From: DASXRA01 sp963737425
GTDB lineage: Bacteria; Actinomycetota; Actinomycetes; Mycobacteriales; Jatrophihabitantaceae
Direction of reading: 5' to 3'
Assembly: GCA_963737425.1 (NCBI GenBank)
Contig: CAVTSX010000010.1
Span: 930,001-994,000 of the forward strand
Length of the DNA: 64,000 nucleotides
Below, piece by piece: positions 1-8,580 of this stretch. The notes under the pieces were generated by a model that did not search any database, was not told where the DNA came from, and saw nothing but the letters and a program-made list of their open reading frames with translations. The position numbers and the translations under genes were made by a program. Every line of letters begins with the position of its first letter. Position 1 is the first letter of the stretch.

Positions 1-1071
1 GACGGACGCCCGCAGCAGGGTGAGCCCTTGCGGGGTACCCGGCCACTTCTGCGACGAGAGAGTGACCGCCTTGACCCGCAGCCCCTCGCCGCTCGCGACC
101 AGCAGGCCGCTGCCCGGCGGCAGGGCCACGTCACCGAAAGCGAGCGTGATGATCGCCATGCTCGCGCTCTCGACGGTGGCCAGTTCGGCGGCGGCGAACG
201 GCGCTACCGCCCCGAGCAGGCGTGCCGCCTTGGCAGCCGGGGTCGCCACGATGACCGCGTCGGCCTCGACGACCTCGGTCCGGGGAACCGCGCCGCAGTC
301 GAGGGCGAACCCCGTATCGGTCCGGCGGATCGCCCGAACGGTGACGCCGGTACGGACGGCGAACCGGCCCGACCCGGCAAGCGCTCGGGGCAACTGCCCG
401 AGGCCACCGGACAGTGACACGAAGACCGGCTGATCGGACCGGGCGCGCGCGCCGGCATCGGTGACGTCGTGCGCCGACGCGACCAGCGTGCTGCCGCCCT
501 GCGCCAGCCGTGCCGCCAGCGCAGGCATCGTCGCCTGCAGGGACAGCTGATCCGCCCGCCCGGCGTACACGCCGCCGAGCAGTGGCTCGACCAGCTTGTC
601 GACCACCTCGCCGCCCAGCCGGTCACGCACCAACGATCCGACGGCGACGTCGTCGGTGAGCGGGCCGAGGACGGGCCCCGCTGCCTCGCGTTCCACCTCG
701 GCGAGACCGGCCCTGGTGAGCACGCCGGCACTACGCAGGGCGTGCAGGTCGGCCGGGATCCCGAGCATCGTCTTCGCCGGAAGCGGGTGCCGTGCGCCTG
801 CGGCGAACACTGCCGCAGACGTCGTCCGCGCAGCGATGAGCGAATCGGCCATTCCGGCGGCAGTCGCCAGATCGACACCTTCGGGCCGGCGCGCGAGCAT
901 CGCCTCTGCGCCGACATCGACGGTGCGCCCGGCGATCTCGGCCAGTCGCAGCTTGCCGCCCGGGACGGGCGAAGCCTCCAGTACGACCACCTCGGCAACC
1001 GCCGCCGACTCGGACACCCGAAAGGCGGCGGCAAGACCTGAGATGCCCCCTCCGATCACCACGACACGCAC
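1..1071 (-). CDS. hemG: Protoporphyrinogen/coproporphyrinogen oxidase, HemG/HemY type (3' end cut by window)
   Basis: Reading the minus strand from a GTG at 1071 gives 357 codons with no stop before the window edge, so the C-terminus is missing. The product opens with a Rossmann FAD-binding motif (VVVIGGGISGLAAAF), followed by an acidic strand end and a GGKL segment (VLEASPVPGGKL) typical of the HemY/CgoX family. These enzymes oxidise porphyrinogens late in heme synthesis; Actinobacteria use them mainly as coproporphyrinogen III oxidases. The next heme gene, hemE, lies on the same strand upstream, with a small plus-strand gene in between. The start is supported by the position of the dinucleotide-binding fold right at the N-terminus. 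Confidence 0.9.
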   Translation of the reverse strand, partial: MRVVVIGGGISGLAAAFRVSESAAVAEVVVLEASPVPGGKLRLAEIAGRTVDVGAEAMLARRPEGVDLATAAGMADSLIAARTTSAAVFAAGARHPLPAKTMLGIPADLHALRSAGVLTRAGLAEVEREAAGPVLGPLTDDVAVGSLVRDRLGGEVVDKLVEPLLGGVYAGRADQLSLQATMPALAARLAQGGSTLVASAHDVTDAGARARSDQPVFVSLSGGLGQLPRALAGSGRFAVRTGVTVRAIRRTDTGFALDCGAVPRTEVVEADAVIVATPAAKAARLLGAVAPFAAAELATVESASMAIITLAFGDVALPPGSGLLVASGEGLRVKAVTLSSQKWPGTPQGLTLLRASV

Positions 1072-1127
1072 CGGCCTATCGTCGTCTGCGCCGGACTCGA
1101 GACGACCAGTGGGGTGGGCTGCGGGCA

Positions 1128-1400
1128 ATGGAAGAGGAGCAGATCCTGGCGCGTCTCGCCGACCTGGAACGAAAGATCGACTGGCTCTACCGCAACGCGG
1201 GCTATCCGTCGCAGTTTCCCGACGCTGACGGCACCGTTCCGGCCGCGGCCCCGGCGGTGGCGCCAATGCGTGGCCAGGCATCCGCCGCCGTACTCGACCT
1301 CGTCCGCCGAGGCGACAAGATCCAGGCGATCAAGCAGTACCGCGACGAGACCGGGGTCGGCCTCAAGGAGGCAAAGGACTTCGTCGAGACTCTCGGCTAG
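1128..1400 (+). CDS. Small protein with ribosomal L7/L12 C-terminal-like domain
   Basis: A 90-residue protein. The N-terminal third (MEEEQILARLADLERKIDWL) looks like a short coiled coil, followed by a Pro/Ala linker. The last ~40 residues (AVLDLVRRGDKIQAIK, then GVGLKEAKDFVETL) match the ribosome-factor-binding C-terminal fold of L7/L12, including the GLKEAK signature. It is not the ribosomal protein itself: it lacks the L7/L12 N-terminal dimerisation domain and sits between hemG and hemE. Its stop codon overlaps the hemE stop (CTAG at 1397-1400), so the genes converge with no spacer. Function unknown; a role in protein interaction is inference. Only a weak purine-rich RBS precedes the ATG. 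Confidence 0.75.
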   Translation: MEEEQILARLADLERKIDWLYRNAGYPSQFPDADGTVPAAAPAVAPMRGQASAAVLDLVRRGDKIQAIKQYRDETGVGLKEAKDFVETLG

Positions 1401-2434
1401 GAGGACGGCAGCGAGCGCACCAGGTCGACGACCCGGGTTAGCACATTCGGATCGGTGTCGGGCAGTACGCCGTGCCCGAGATTGAAGATGTGCCCGGCAG
1501 CTGTGCGCCCTTCGGTGACGATGCGGCGCACCGCGCGCTCCACCACCGGCCAGTCGGCCAGCAGCAACGCCGGATCCAGGTTGCCCTGGACGACGGCGCC
1601 CGGACCGAGCCGCCGGGCGGCCGCGTCCAACGGCACCCGCCAGTCGACACCGACGACATCGGCCCCTGCGCGGCGCATCAAGGCGAGCAGCTCGCCGGTT
1701 CCCACCCCGAAATGGATGCGCGGAACTGCCGACACCGAGTCGAGGACAGCCCGGCTGTGCGGCATCACATAGGTCTCGTAGTCGGCCGCGGACAGTGCCC
1801 CGGCCCACGAGTCGAACAGCTGCACGGCGGCGGCGCCTGCCTCGATCTGGACCCGCAGGAACGCCGACGTGATCGACGCGAGGCGCCCCAGCAGGTCGTG
1901 CCACAGTTGCGGATCGCCGTGCATCAGCGCCTTGGTGCGGGCGTGGTCACGAGACGGCCCGCCTTCGATGAGGTAACTCGCGAGGGTGAACGGCGCCCCC
2001 GCGAAGCCGATCAGCGGGATCGCGCCGAGCTGCGGGATCAGCGCGCGCACCGCCTCGGTCACGAACGGCACGTCGTCAGGGTGCAGCTCACGCAGTATGT
2101 CCAGGTCGCTCATAGTTCGGATCGGTTTGTCGATGACTGGCCCGACGCCGCCGACGATGTCGATAGGCACACCGATCGACACGAGCGGCACCACGATGTC
2201 GGAGAACAGGATCGCCGCGTCGACACCGTGCCGGCGGACGGGCTGCAGCGTGATCTCGGCGATCAGCTCCGGCGAGCGGAGCGCCTCGAGCATGGTGTTG
2301 TCGGCTCGCAGTGCTCGATACTCGGGCAGCGAACGGCCGGCCTGGCGCATGAACCAGATCGGCGGACGGTTCCCGGGCCGGGCGGTCGCGGCACGAATGA
2401 GCAAAGAGTCTGATGTACTGGCACTGGTGGTCAT
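1397..2434 (-). CDS. hemE: Uroporphyrinogen decarboxylase
   Basis: This 345-residue cytosolic enzyme removes four carboxyl groups from uroporphyrinogen III to give coproporphyrinogen III. The family signature PIWFMRQAGRSLPEYR is near residue 25. Substrate-pocket segments ILFSDIVVP, GFAGAPFTLASYLIEG and FNLGHGVLPDTDP also match HemE. Length is normal for the family. The ATG at 2434 is preferred over an in-frame GTG at 2452 because it gives the usual short N-terminus. It is transcribed toward hemG on the same strand, with the small L7/L12-like gene on the opposite strand between them. Confidence 0.95.
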   Translation of the reverse strand: MTTSASTSDSLLIRAATARPGNRPPIWFMRQAGRSLPEYRALRADNTMLEALRSPELIAEITLQPVRRHGVDAAILFSDIVVPLVSIGVPIDIVGGVGPVIDKPIRTMSDLDILRELHPDDVPFVTEAVRALIPQLGAIPLIGFAGAPFTLASYLIEGGPSRDHARTKALMHGDPQLWHDLLGRLASITSAFLRVQIEAGAAAVQLFDSWAGALSAADYETYVMPHSRAVLDSVSAVPRIHFGVGTGELLALMRRAGADVVGVDWRVPLDAAARRLGPGAVVQGNLDPALLLADWPVVERAVRRIVTEGRTAAGHIFNLGHGVLPDTDPNVLTRVVDLVRSLPSS

Positions 2435-2544
2435 CGCCGCCCATCGTCGCACGCGTGCGCGAGCACTCGGCGCGCCTAGCTGATTTTGTCAGCGCCGCGT
2501 GCGAGCGTCACGACGGAAGACGAGTCGCCTTTGCGGAGGTCTGC

Positions 2545-2724
2545 ATGACGCTGTACCTCAGTTGCCCGGCTTGTGGCGAGCCGCGCCAGGTGGAGCAACC
2601 GCCGTGCCCGGACCATCACCGGGCGCAATGCCCCGACCGGGCTTGCGTCGATTGCGGAACGGCGTTCGTCGTCGACCCGATCCTGCCTAGGCAACGGCAC
2701 CATCACCTGCGCCGCGCGGCATGA
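2545..2724 (+). CDS. Small zinc-ribbon-like protein
   Basis: This 59-residue ORF starts at an ATG preceded by a good RBS (GGAGGT, 2535-2540). It contains paired cysteine motifs (CPACG near the start, CPDH, CPDRAC and CVDCG), which suggest a zinc-ribbon fold. Its TGA overlaps the ATG of the DUF3000 gene (ATGA, 2721-2724), so the two are probably translationally coupled. It is divergent from hemE. No function can be named; the conserved cysteines and the coupling are the reasons to call it a gene. Confidence 0.65.
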   Translation: MTLYLSCPACGEPRQVEQPPCPDHHRAQCPDRACVDCGTAFVVDPILPRQRHHHLRRAA

Positions 2725-3365
2725 GGCAACTCGTGCCGACCGTGAATCCGATGACTCCCATACACCCCGGGCAGAAGGCCGACGATCCGCCGCCGTCTCG
2801 CGACAACGATCCGGCCACCGCGCCGGCCGAGTTCCGCACGGCGGTGAGCAGCCTACGTGCCACCGCGGTGCGTCCCGAGGTCAGGGTCGAGCCGATCCGG
2901 TCGCCCCAGCGGCTCGCTCCGTGGAGCTATGCCGTGGCAGCCGACGTGCGCGGCGCCGACGGCACCGAGCTGGCGACGGGGCGTCTCGTTTTGCTCTACG
3001 ACCCGGACGGCGCCGAGGCCTGGGACGGCGTGCTGCGGTTGGTTGCGTTTGCCTCGGCCGAACTCGAGCCCGATATCGCGGGCGACCCGCTGCTGCCCGA
3101 GGTCGGCTGGAGTTGGCTGACCACCGCACTGGCGGAACGAAAAGCGGCCCATGTTGCCGCGGGAGGCACCGTTACCCAGACGACCTCCACGCGATTCGGC
3201 GACCTGCACGGCCCACGCACCACAGTTGCCCTCGAGCTGCGCGGCTCGTGGACGGCGCGCACGCCGAACCTCGGTCCACATCTGCTTGCCTTTGTCGATC
3301 TGCTCTGCACGGCCGCCGGTCTGCCACCAGAGGGCGTCACGATTCTCAATCGCGTCCAGCCGTGA
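2721..3365 (+). CDS. DUF3000 family protein
   Basis: A 214-residue protein of an actinobacteria-specific family of unknown function, regularly found between hemE and the RNase D gene, as here. The first 30 residues are polar and low in complexity (QKADDPPPSRDNDPAT). The conserved core follows, with RLAPWSYAVAADV, GRLVLLYDPDGAEAWDG and LGPHLLAFVDLLCTAAGLPP. No membrane segment or signal peptide is seen. The start overlaps the stop of the preceding zinc-ribbon gene, and the RNase D gene follows after 91 bp on the same strand. Confidence 0.9.
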   Translation: MRQLVPTVNPMTPIHPGQKADDPPPSRDNDPATAPAEFRTAVSSLRATAVRPEVRVEPIRSPQRLAPWSYAVAADVRGADGTELATGRLVLLYDPDGAEAWDGVLRLVAFASAELEPDIAGDPLLPEVGWSWLTTALAERKAAHVAAGGTVTQTTSTRFGDLHGPRTTVALELRGSWTARTPNLGPHLLAFVDLLCTAAGLPPEGVTILNRVQP

Positions 3366-3456
3366 GACGCCGGTGCGCTGCCTCGCCGTGGCCGGCGACG
3401 GGCGGGCGCCGCTTTCGGAGTGATCGACTTGCTTCGAGCCCCTAGTCTTGTTGATC

Positions 3457-4695
3457 ATGGCCGACCCAACGGAGGGTGCGCGCGCTGAGCAAGCGATGCC
3501 CAGCGCGGACATTCCGGTGCTGCGCGAGCCGCAAGACGGCACGCCTGAACCGGTCACGCGCATTGACTCGCTGACGGCTGCCGCCGCGGCACTACGCGAC
3601 GGGCACGGGCCGGTAGCAGTCGACGCCGAGCGCGCATCGGGCTACCGGTACAGCCAACGCGCCTACCTCGTTCAGCTTCGCCGCGAGGGTGCCGGCACCG
3701 TACTGATCGACCCGATCGAGCTGCCTGATCTCGCAGTCATCGGCGCCGCAATCAGCGAAGCCGAATGGATTCTGCACGCGGCCAACCAGGATCTGTCCTG
3801 CCTGGCCGAGGTCGGGCTGCGCCCGCAGCGCCTGTTCGACACCGAACTCGCCGGACGCCTGCTCGGCGACGAGCGGGTGGCGCTGGGAACGATGGTCGAG
3901 CGCCATCTCGGCGTCCGTCTGGAGAAGGGCCACTCCGCCGCGGACTGGAGTACCCGACCGCTCCCCCACGACTGGCTGGTCTACGCGGCTCTCGACGTCG
4001 AGCTACTGGTTGCGCTGCGCGCAGCGCTCGCGGACGAGCTCGAGCGGGCCGGCAAGAGCGAGTGGGCTCATCAGGAATTCGAGGCAGTGCGCACGGCACC
4101 CGCCCCGGCGCCGCGCGAGGATCCGTGGCGGCGGACCTCGGGCATCCACGCCGTGCGCAGCCGGCGCCAACTCGCCGCCGTCCGGGCACTCTGGTACGCG
4201 CGCGACGACCTTGCGGCAACGCGCGATATCGCGCCAGGACGCGTCCTGCCCGACCACGCGATCATCGCCGCGGTGCGAGCCGATCCGAAGAGCCCGGCTG
4301 ACCTTGTGCGGCTGCCGGTCTTCAGCGGCCCACGCCAGCGCCGCGAGACAGCGCGCTGGTTCGGCGCGCTCGTCACCGCGCGCACGCTGCCCGAAGACGC
4401 GCTGCCACCGGTCACCGGCGGAGTCGATCCCGTGCCGCCCGCTGCACGCTGGCGAGACCGCGCCCCGGACGCGGCTGACCGGTTGGCCCGCTGCCGCGAG
4501 GTGGTCGCCGCGCTGGCCGAACGAAACGTCGTGCTCAGCCAGAACCTGCTCGCCTCGGATGTGGTGCGCCGCATCGCCTGGGAACCACCGCGTCCGTCAC
4601 ATGAAGAGGCCGTGCGTGCAGAGCTGGCCCGACTCGGCGCGCGGCCGTGGCAGGTCGAACTGACCGCGGCCGCGCTGGCGGCTGCGCTCAGCTGA
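3457..4695 (+). CDS. rnd: Ribonuclease D-like 3'-5' exonuclease with HRDC domain
   Basis: A 412-residue protein. The DEDD exonuclease motifs are visible: Exo I (VAVDAERASGY, D-x-E), Exo II (HAANQDLSCLAEVG) and Exo III (YAALDVELLVAL, Y-x3-D), so it belongs to the DEDDy class. An HRDC nucleic-acid-binding region follows (RALWYARDDLAATRDIAPGR and downstream). It probably trims stable RNA 3' ends. The ATG at 3457 is preferred over an upstream TTG at 3448. The 3' end overlaps the convergent histidine kinase gene by 8 bp. The DUF3000-RNase D pairing is common in Actinobacteria. Confidence 0.93.
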   Translation: MADPTEGARAEQAMPSADIPVLREPQDGTPEPVTRIDSLTAAAAALRDGHGPVAVDAERASGYRYSQRAYLVQLRREGAGTVLIDPIELPDLAVIGAAISEAEWILHAANQDLSCLAEVGLRPQRLFDTELAGRLLGDERVALGTMVERHLGVRLEKGHSAADWSTRPLPHDWLVYAALDVELLVALRAALADELERAGKSEWAHQEFEAVRTAPAPAPREDPWRRTSGIHAVRSRRQLAAVRALWYARDDLAATRDIAPGRVLPDHAIIAAVRADPKSPADLVRLPVFSGPRQRRETARWFGALVTARTLPEDALPPVTGGVDPVPPAARWRDRAPDAADRLARCREVVAALAERNVVLSQNLLASDVVRRIAWEPPRPSHEEAVRAELARLGARPWQVELTAAALAAALS

Positions 4696-5866
4696 CGTCG
4701 TCGTCGGATGCCCGCGGTGCGTCGGCGCCGGGCAGATCGATGCGGATGGCCAATCCGCCGAACGGCGGCGCGGCTGCCTGCAGGCGGCCGTGATGCGCCT
4801 CGACGATCAGCCGGACGATCGACAGGCCAAGGCCCGACCCGCGTGTCGCCGTACGGACCTTGCCCCCGCGCCGAAACGGCTCGAACAGCAGGTCGACGTC
4901 CGCGGGCGGGATCACCTGGCCGCCGTTCGCGACGTGCAGCCATACGCGCCCTTCGGCGGCACCGCACGTGACCCGGATCCATCCCCCGGTCACGTTGTGC
5001 CGAACCGCATTCTCGACCAGGTTGCCGATCAGACGTTCCAGCAGGCGGGGATCGCCCGTCGTGCGAGCCGGAGCCGCCTCGACCTCGATCGAGATCGAAC
5101 GGTCCTTCGCCTCGGTCTCGACGCTGTCGAGCACGGGCGGTACGAGCATGGCGAGGTCGACCGGCTCGCGCACCTCAAGTTCACCGCGTCCACCCGATTG
5201 CAGGCGTGCCAGGGTCAGCAGCGAGCCGACGAGACGCTGCGCGCGTTCGGTCGCACCAAGGGCGACCTCGCCCATTCGTCGCAGTTCATCGTTGGACGCC
5301 TCGGGGTCGGACAAGGTCACGTCGATCTCGGTACGGATCACCGACAGCGGCGTGCGTAGCTCATGGCTCGCGTTGGCCACGAACAGCCGCTGGCCGTCGA
5401 ACGCGGCATCGAGGCGGGCGAGCATCTCGTCGAAGGTGTCGGCGAGCTCGCGCAATTCGTCGTCGGGGCCACCGAGATCAATGCGCTGGTCGAGCGTCTC
5501 GGTGGAGAGTTGGCGCGCGGTGCGGGTGACTTTCGCGATCGGGCGCAGCGCCTGGCGCGCGAGCAGGTATCCCCCGGACGCACCGATGACGACGATGATG
5601 CCGAAGTAGATCAGACCGGTATGCAGCAGGTAGTCGCGCGAATCGTGGCGTGCCTCGGTGCCGAGCTCGCCCGGAATGACGCGAGTCGAGGATCCGGTGC
5701 TGTCGGTGATCGTGACATTGCCGCGAGTGTTGAAAAATGGCAGACGCCCGATAGAACGATCAAGCAGCACCATTGAGATAAATAACAGTGAAACGCCGAC
5801 AAGCAAGACCAATCCGCCGTATAGCAACGCCATGCGGATGCGCAGCGTCGGGCGGAGGAATCTCAC
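4688..5866 (-). CDS. Sensor histidine kinase (HAMP-HisKA-HATPase)
   Basis: A 392-residue membrane kinase. TM1 spans about residues 12-35 and TM2 about 80-103, enclosing a short extracytoplasmic loop of ~45 residues. A HAMP segment follows, then the HisKA box with His168 (ASHELRTPL), the N box (LIGNLVENAVRHN) and the G box (RGSGLGLSIVRLIVEAHHG). The small sensor loop suggests it senses a membrane or envelope signal, but the ligand is unknown. Its ATG overlaps the stop of the response-regulator gene (5863-5866), so the pair forms a translationally coupled two-component system. Confidence 0.93.
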   Translation of the reverse strand: MRFLRPTLRIRMALLYGGLVLLVGVSLLFISMVLLDRSIGRLPFFNTRGNVTITDSTGSSTRVIPGELGTEARHDSRDYLLHTGLIYFGIIVVIGASGGYLLARQALRPIAKVTRTARQLSTETLDQRIDLGGPDDELRELADTFDEMLARLDAAFDGQRLFVANASHELRTPLSVIRTEIDVTLSDPEASNDELRRMGEVALGATERAQRLVGSLLTLARLQSGGRGELEVREPVDLAMLVPPVLDSVETEAKDRSISIEVEAAPARTTGDPRLLERLIGNLVENAVRHNVTGGWIRVTCGAAEGRVWLHVANGGQVIPPADVDLLFEPFRRGGKVRTATRGSGLGLSIVRLIVEAHHGRLQAAAPPFGGLAIRIDLPGADAPRASDDDVS

Positions 5867-6564
5867 TGCAACGATCCGGCCTCCTCATTCGCCGGCGAGA
5901 GCGCCGCCGGATCGATGCGGTAGCCAGAACCCACGACCGTATCGATAATTGCCGGCTCGCCCAGCTTGCGACGCAAGGTCATCATTGTCACACGAACGGT
6001 AGTCGTGAATGGATCGGCGTTCTCGTCCCAGACCCGGTCGAGCAATTCCTCGCTGCTCACGACGGCACCGTGCGCCATCATCAGGGTTTCGAGAACCCCG
6101 AATTCCTTGCGCGTCAGGTCGATGAGCTCACTGTTGCGGCTGACCGTGCGCCGTGACGAGTCGAGTTCGATATCGCCGGCAGTCAGCACCGGTGGCGCCG
6201 CCGGGGTCGTCCGCCGGCCGAGCGCACGCACCCGTGCGACCAGTTCGGCGAACGCGAATGGCTTGGCGAGATAGTCGTCGGCGCCGAGGGCGAGCCCTGA
6301 CACCTTGTCCTCGACCGTGCCGCTCGCGGTCAGCATCATGACCCGAGTCAGCAAGCCTTCGTCAGCGAGCCGCCGGCAGATGTCGTCGCCCGAAATACCC
6401 GGAAGATCGCGGTCCAGGACGATGACGTCGTAGCGCGTCAGCGCCGCCTTGCGGTAGCCGTCGTCGCCGTCGAACGCGACGTCGACGGCCATACCTTCGC
6501 GGCGCAGGCCACGAGCCACCGCCTCCGCCAATTGCACTTCATCCTCTACAACAAGAACACGCAT
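5863..6564 (-). CDS. OmpR/PhoB-family response regulator
   Basis: A 233-residue protein. The receiver domain has the acidic pocket (VVEDE), phospho-acceptor Asp51 (VIVLDRDLPG) and the conserved Lys (DYLAKPF). A winged-helix DNA-binding domain follows from about residue 130 (LTRKEFGVLETLM ending in VGSGYRID). It lies just upstream of the kinase gene with a 4-bp overlap, and 38 bp downstream of dxs on the same strand, so read-through from dxs is possible. The target genes cannot be told from the sequence. Confidence 0.94.
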   Translation of the reverse strand: MRVLVVEDEVQLAEAVARGLRREGMAVDVAFDGDDGYRKAALTRYDVIVLDRDLPGISGDDICRRLADEGLLTRVMMLTASGTVEDKVSGLALGADDYLAKPFAFAELVARVRALGRRTTPAAPPVLTAGDIELDSSRRTVSRNSELIDLTRKEFGVLETLMMAHGAVVSSEELLDRVWDENADPFTTTVRVTMMTLRRKLGEPAIIDTVVGSGYRIDPAALSPANEEAGSLQ

Positions 6565-6602
6565 CCGTCAGCCTCCATTTGGTACCGGGAAATCAGGGCC
6601 TA

Positions 6603-8543
6603 TTAGTCACCGGCAATCTCGTCCGCACGGCGTTCGGGCACGTCGTCGCTCGCGGAATCACCAACACGTTGAACGAGAGCGGACCACTCGACGATGCGCC
6701 TGCCGATGTCTTGCACCGTGAGCCCCACGGCAGCGCGCACATCGGGCACCTTGCCGTGATCGAGGAACTGCACCGGGATGCCGATCTCGCGGGTCGCGAC
6801 GTCGAGACCCGCGGCGCGCAATGTCTGGGCGAGACGCGAACCCACGCCACCCGAGACGACTCCGTCCTCCACGGTGACGACCAGCCGCGCGTCGCGGGCG
6901 AGCTCGAGCACCGCCGGTGGCAGAGGCTGGACCCAGCGCGGATCGACGACCCGGACTGTGTATCCGGCCTGGCGTACCGCCTCGGCCGCATCGACCACGT
7001 CGACACCCGTCGCACCCACCGCGACGACGAGGACGTCGACGGCCCCGGCGTCCGGCTCGGATATCACGTCGACGCCATCGACCTCGCGCAGTGCCGGCAG
7101 ATCCCGGCCGAGCGGCGTCTTGGGGAAGCGCAGTACGGTCGGCCCCTCGCTCCAGTCCGCTGCCTCGCGCAACTGCGCGCGAAGCGTTGCCTCGTCGCGG
7201 GGCGCGGCGATACGCAGGCCGGGTACCACGCCGAGGATCGCGAGATCCCACATGCCGTTATGACTCGGGCCGTCCTCGCCGGTGATCCCGGCGCGGTCGA
7301 GAACAAACGTGACCGGCAATCGGTGCAAGGCGACGTCAAGCAGCACTTGGTCGAAGGCGCGGTTGAGGAACGTCGCATAGATCGCGACGATCGGGTGCAA
7401 GCCGCCCGAGGCGAGCCCGGCCGCGGACGTCACCGCGTGCTGCTCGGCGATACCGACGTCGTAGAAGCGCTCGGGGAACGCGGCGGCGAACGCGCCGATT
7501 CCGGTCGGCTCGCACATGGCGGCGGTGATCGCCACCACGTCGTCTCGCTCGGCTCCGAGGCGTGCGAGTTCTTCGGAGAAGACCTTCGTCCAGCTTCGGC
7601 CGGATGCGACGTTCGGCCGCCCGGTCGCTGGGTCGAAGCCGCGAGTCTGATGCATCTGGTCGATCTCGTCGTTCTCGGCCGGCGCATAGCCGTATCCCTT
7701 ACGGGTGACGGTATGCACGATGACCGGCCCGTCGAAACCACGAGCCCGCGAGAGCGCGTACTCGAGGGCAGGCAGGTCGTGTCCGTCGACCGGGCCCACG
7801 TACTTCAGGCCCAGATCCTCGAACATGCCCTGCGGGGCCAGGAGATCCTTCATGCCGCGCTTCATGCCGTGCAGCGCGTCATAGATCGGAGCACCCACGA
7901 CGGGCACCCGGGGCAGGCCCTGCTTGATCGTGCCGAGCATCCGTTCGTAGCCGGGCCGGAGGCGCAGGCCGGAAAGGTGCTCGGCAAGCCCGCCGATGGT
8001 CGGCGCGTACGAGCGGCCGTTGTCGTTGACCACGACGATGACCGGCCGATCGGATGCGGCGATGTTGTTCAGCGCCTCCCAGCACATCCCGCCGGTGAGC
8101 GCCCCGTCGCCGACGACAGCCACCACCGGGCGACGTTCGCCGCGCACCGCGAACGCCTTCGCCAAGCCGTCGGCGTAGGAAAGGGCGGTTGACGCGTGCG
8201 AATTCTCGATCCAGTCGTGCGGGCTCTCGGCGCGGCTCGGGTACCCGGAAATTCCTCCCGTCTGGCGCAAAGTCGGCATCTGCCCGGCGCGCCCGGTGAG
8301 CATCTTGTGGACGTAGGCCTGGTGGCCGACGTCGAACAGGATCGGCTCCGCCGGGGAGTCGAATACGCGGTGCAACGCGATCGTGAGCTCGACGGCGCCG
8401 AGATTCGGGCCGAGGTGCCCGGCGGTGCGCGACACCGTCTGCACCAGGGCATCGCGTATCTCGGCGCACAGCAGCACGAGTTCGTCATGCGACAGCTGGC
8501 GCAGATCCGACGGAGAGTCAATGCGGTTGAGAACTCGACTCAT
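6603..8543 (-). CDS. dxs: 1-deoxy-D-xylulose-5-phosphate synthase
   Basis: A 646-residue thiamine-diphosphate enzyme that joins pyruvate and glyceraldehyde 3-phosphate in the first step of the MEP isoprenoid pathway. Key segments are DVGHQAYVHKMLTGR, the TPP-binding motif GDGALTGGMCWEALNNI, and DRAGITGEDGPSHNGMWD in the pyrimidine-binding domain. The C-terminal transketolase domain ends at about residue 620. The ATG at 8543 gives the typical N-terminus (MSRVLNRIDSPSDLRQLS). A longer in-frame start at 8603 would overlap the upstream methyltransferase gene and is unlikely. dxs next to RNase D and the TRAM methyltransferase is a conserved actinobacterial neighbourhood. Confidence 0.97.
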   Translation of the reverse strand: MSRVLNRIDSPSDLRQLSHDELVLLCAEIRDALVQTVSRTAGHLGPNLGAVELTIALHRVFDSPAEPILFDVGHQAYVHKMLTGRAGQMPTLRQTGGISGYPSRAESPHDWIENSHASTALSYADGLAKAFAVRGERRPVVAVVGDGALTGGMCWEALNNIAASDRPVIVVVNDNGRSYAPTIGGLAEHLSGLRLRPGYERMLGTIKQGLPRVPVVGAPIYDALHGMKRGMKDLLAPQGMFEDLGLKYVGPVDGHDLPALEYALSRARGFDGPVIVHTVTRKGYGYAPAENDEIDQMHQTRGFDPATGRPNVASGRSWTKVFSEELARLGAERDDVVAITAAMCEPTGIGAFAAAFPERFYDVGIAEQHAVTSAAGLASGGLHPIVAIYATFLNRAFDQVLLDVALHRLPVTFVLDRAGITGEDGPSHNGMWDLAILGVVPGLRIAAPRDEATLRAQLREAADWSEGPTVLRFPKTPLGRDLPALREVDGVDVISEPDAGAVDVLVVAVGATGVDVVDAAEAVRQAGYTVRVVDPRWVQPLPPAVLELARDARLVVTVEDGVVSGGVGSRLAQTLRAAGLDVATREIGIPVQFLDHGKVPDVRAAVGLTVQDIGRRIVEWSALVQRVGDSASDDVPERRADEIAGD

Positions 8544-8580
8544 AGCCGGTGAGCCTACTGGGCCAGCGTTGCCAGAGTGC

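Noticed and set aside
6579..8192. 537-codon plus-strand frame opposite dxs
   Set aside because: Antisense to a universally conserved enzyme; composition typical of a shadow frame.
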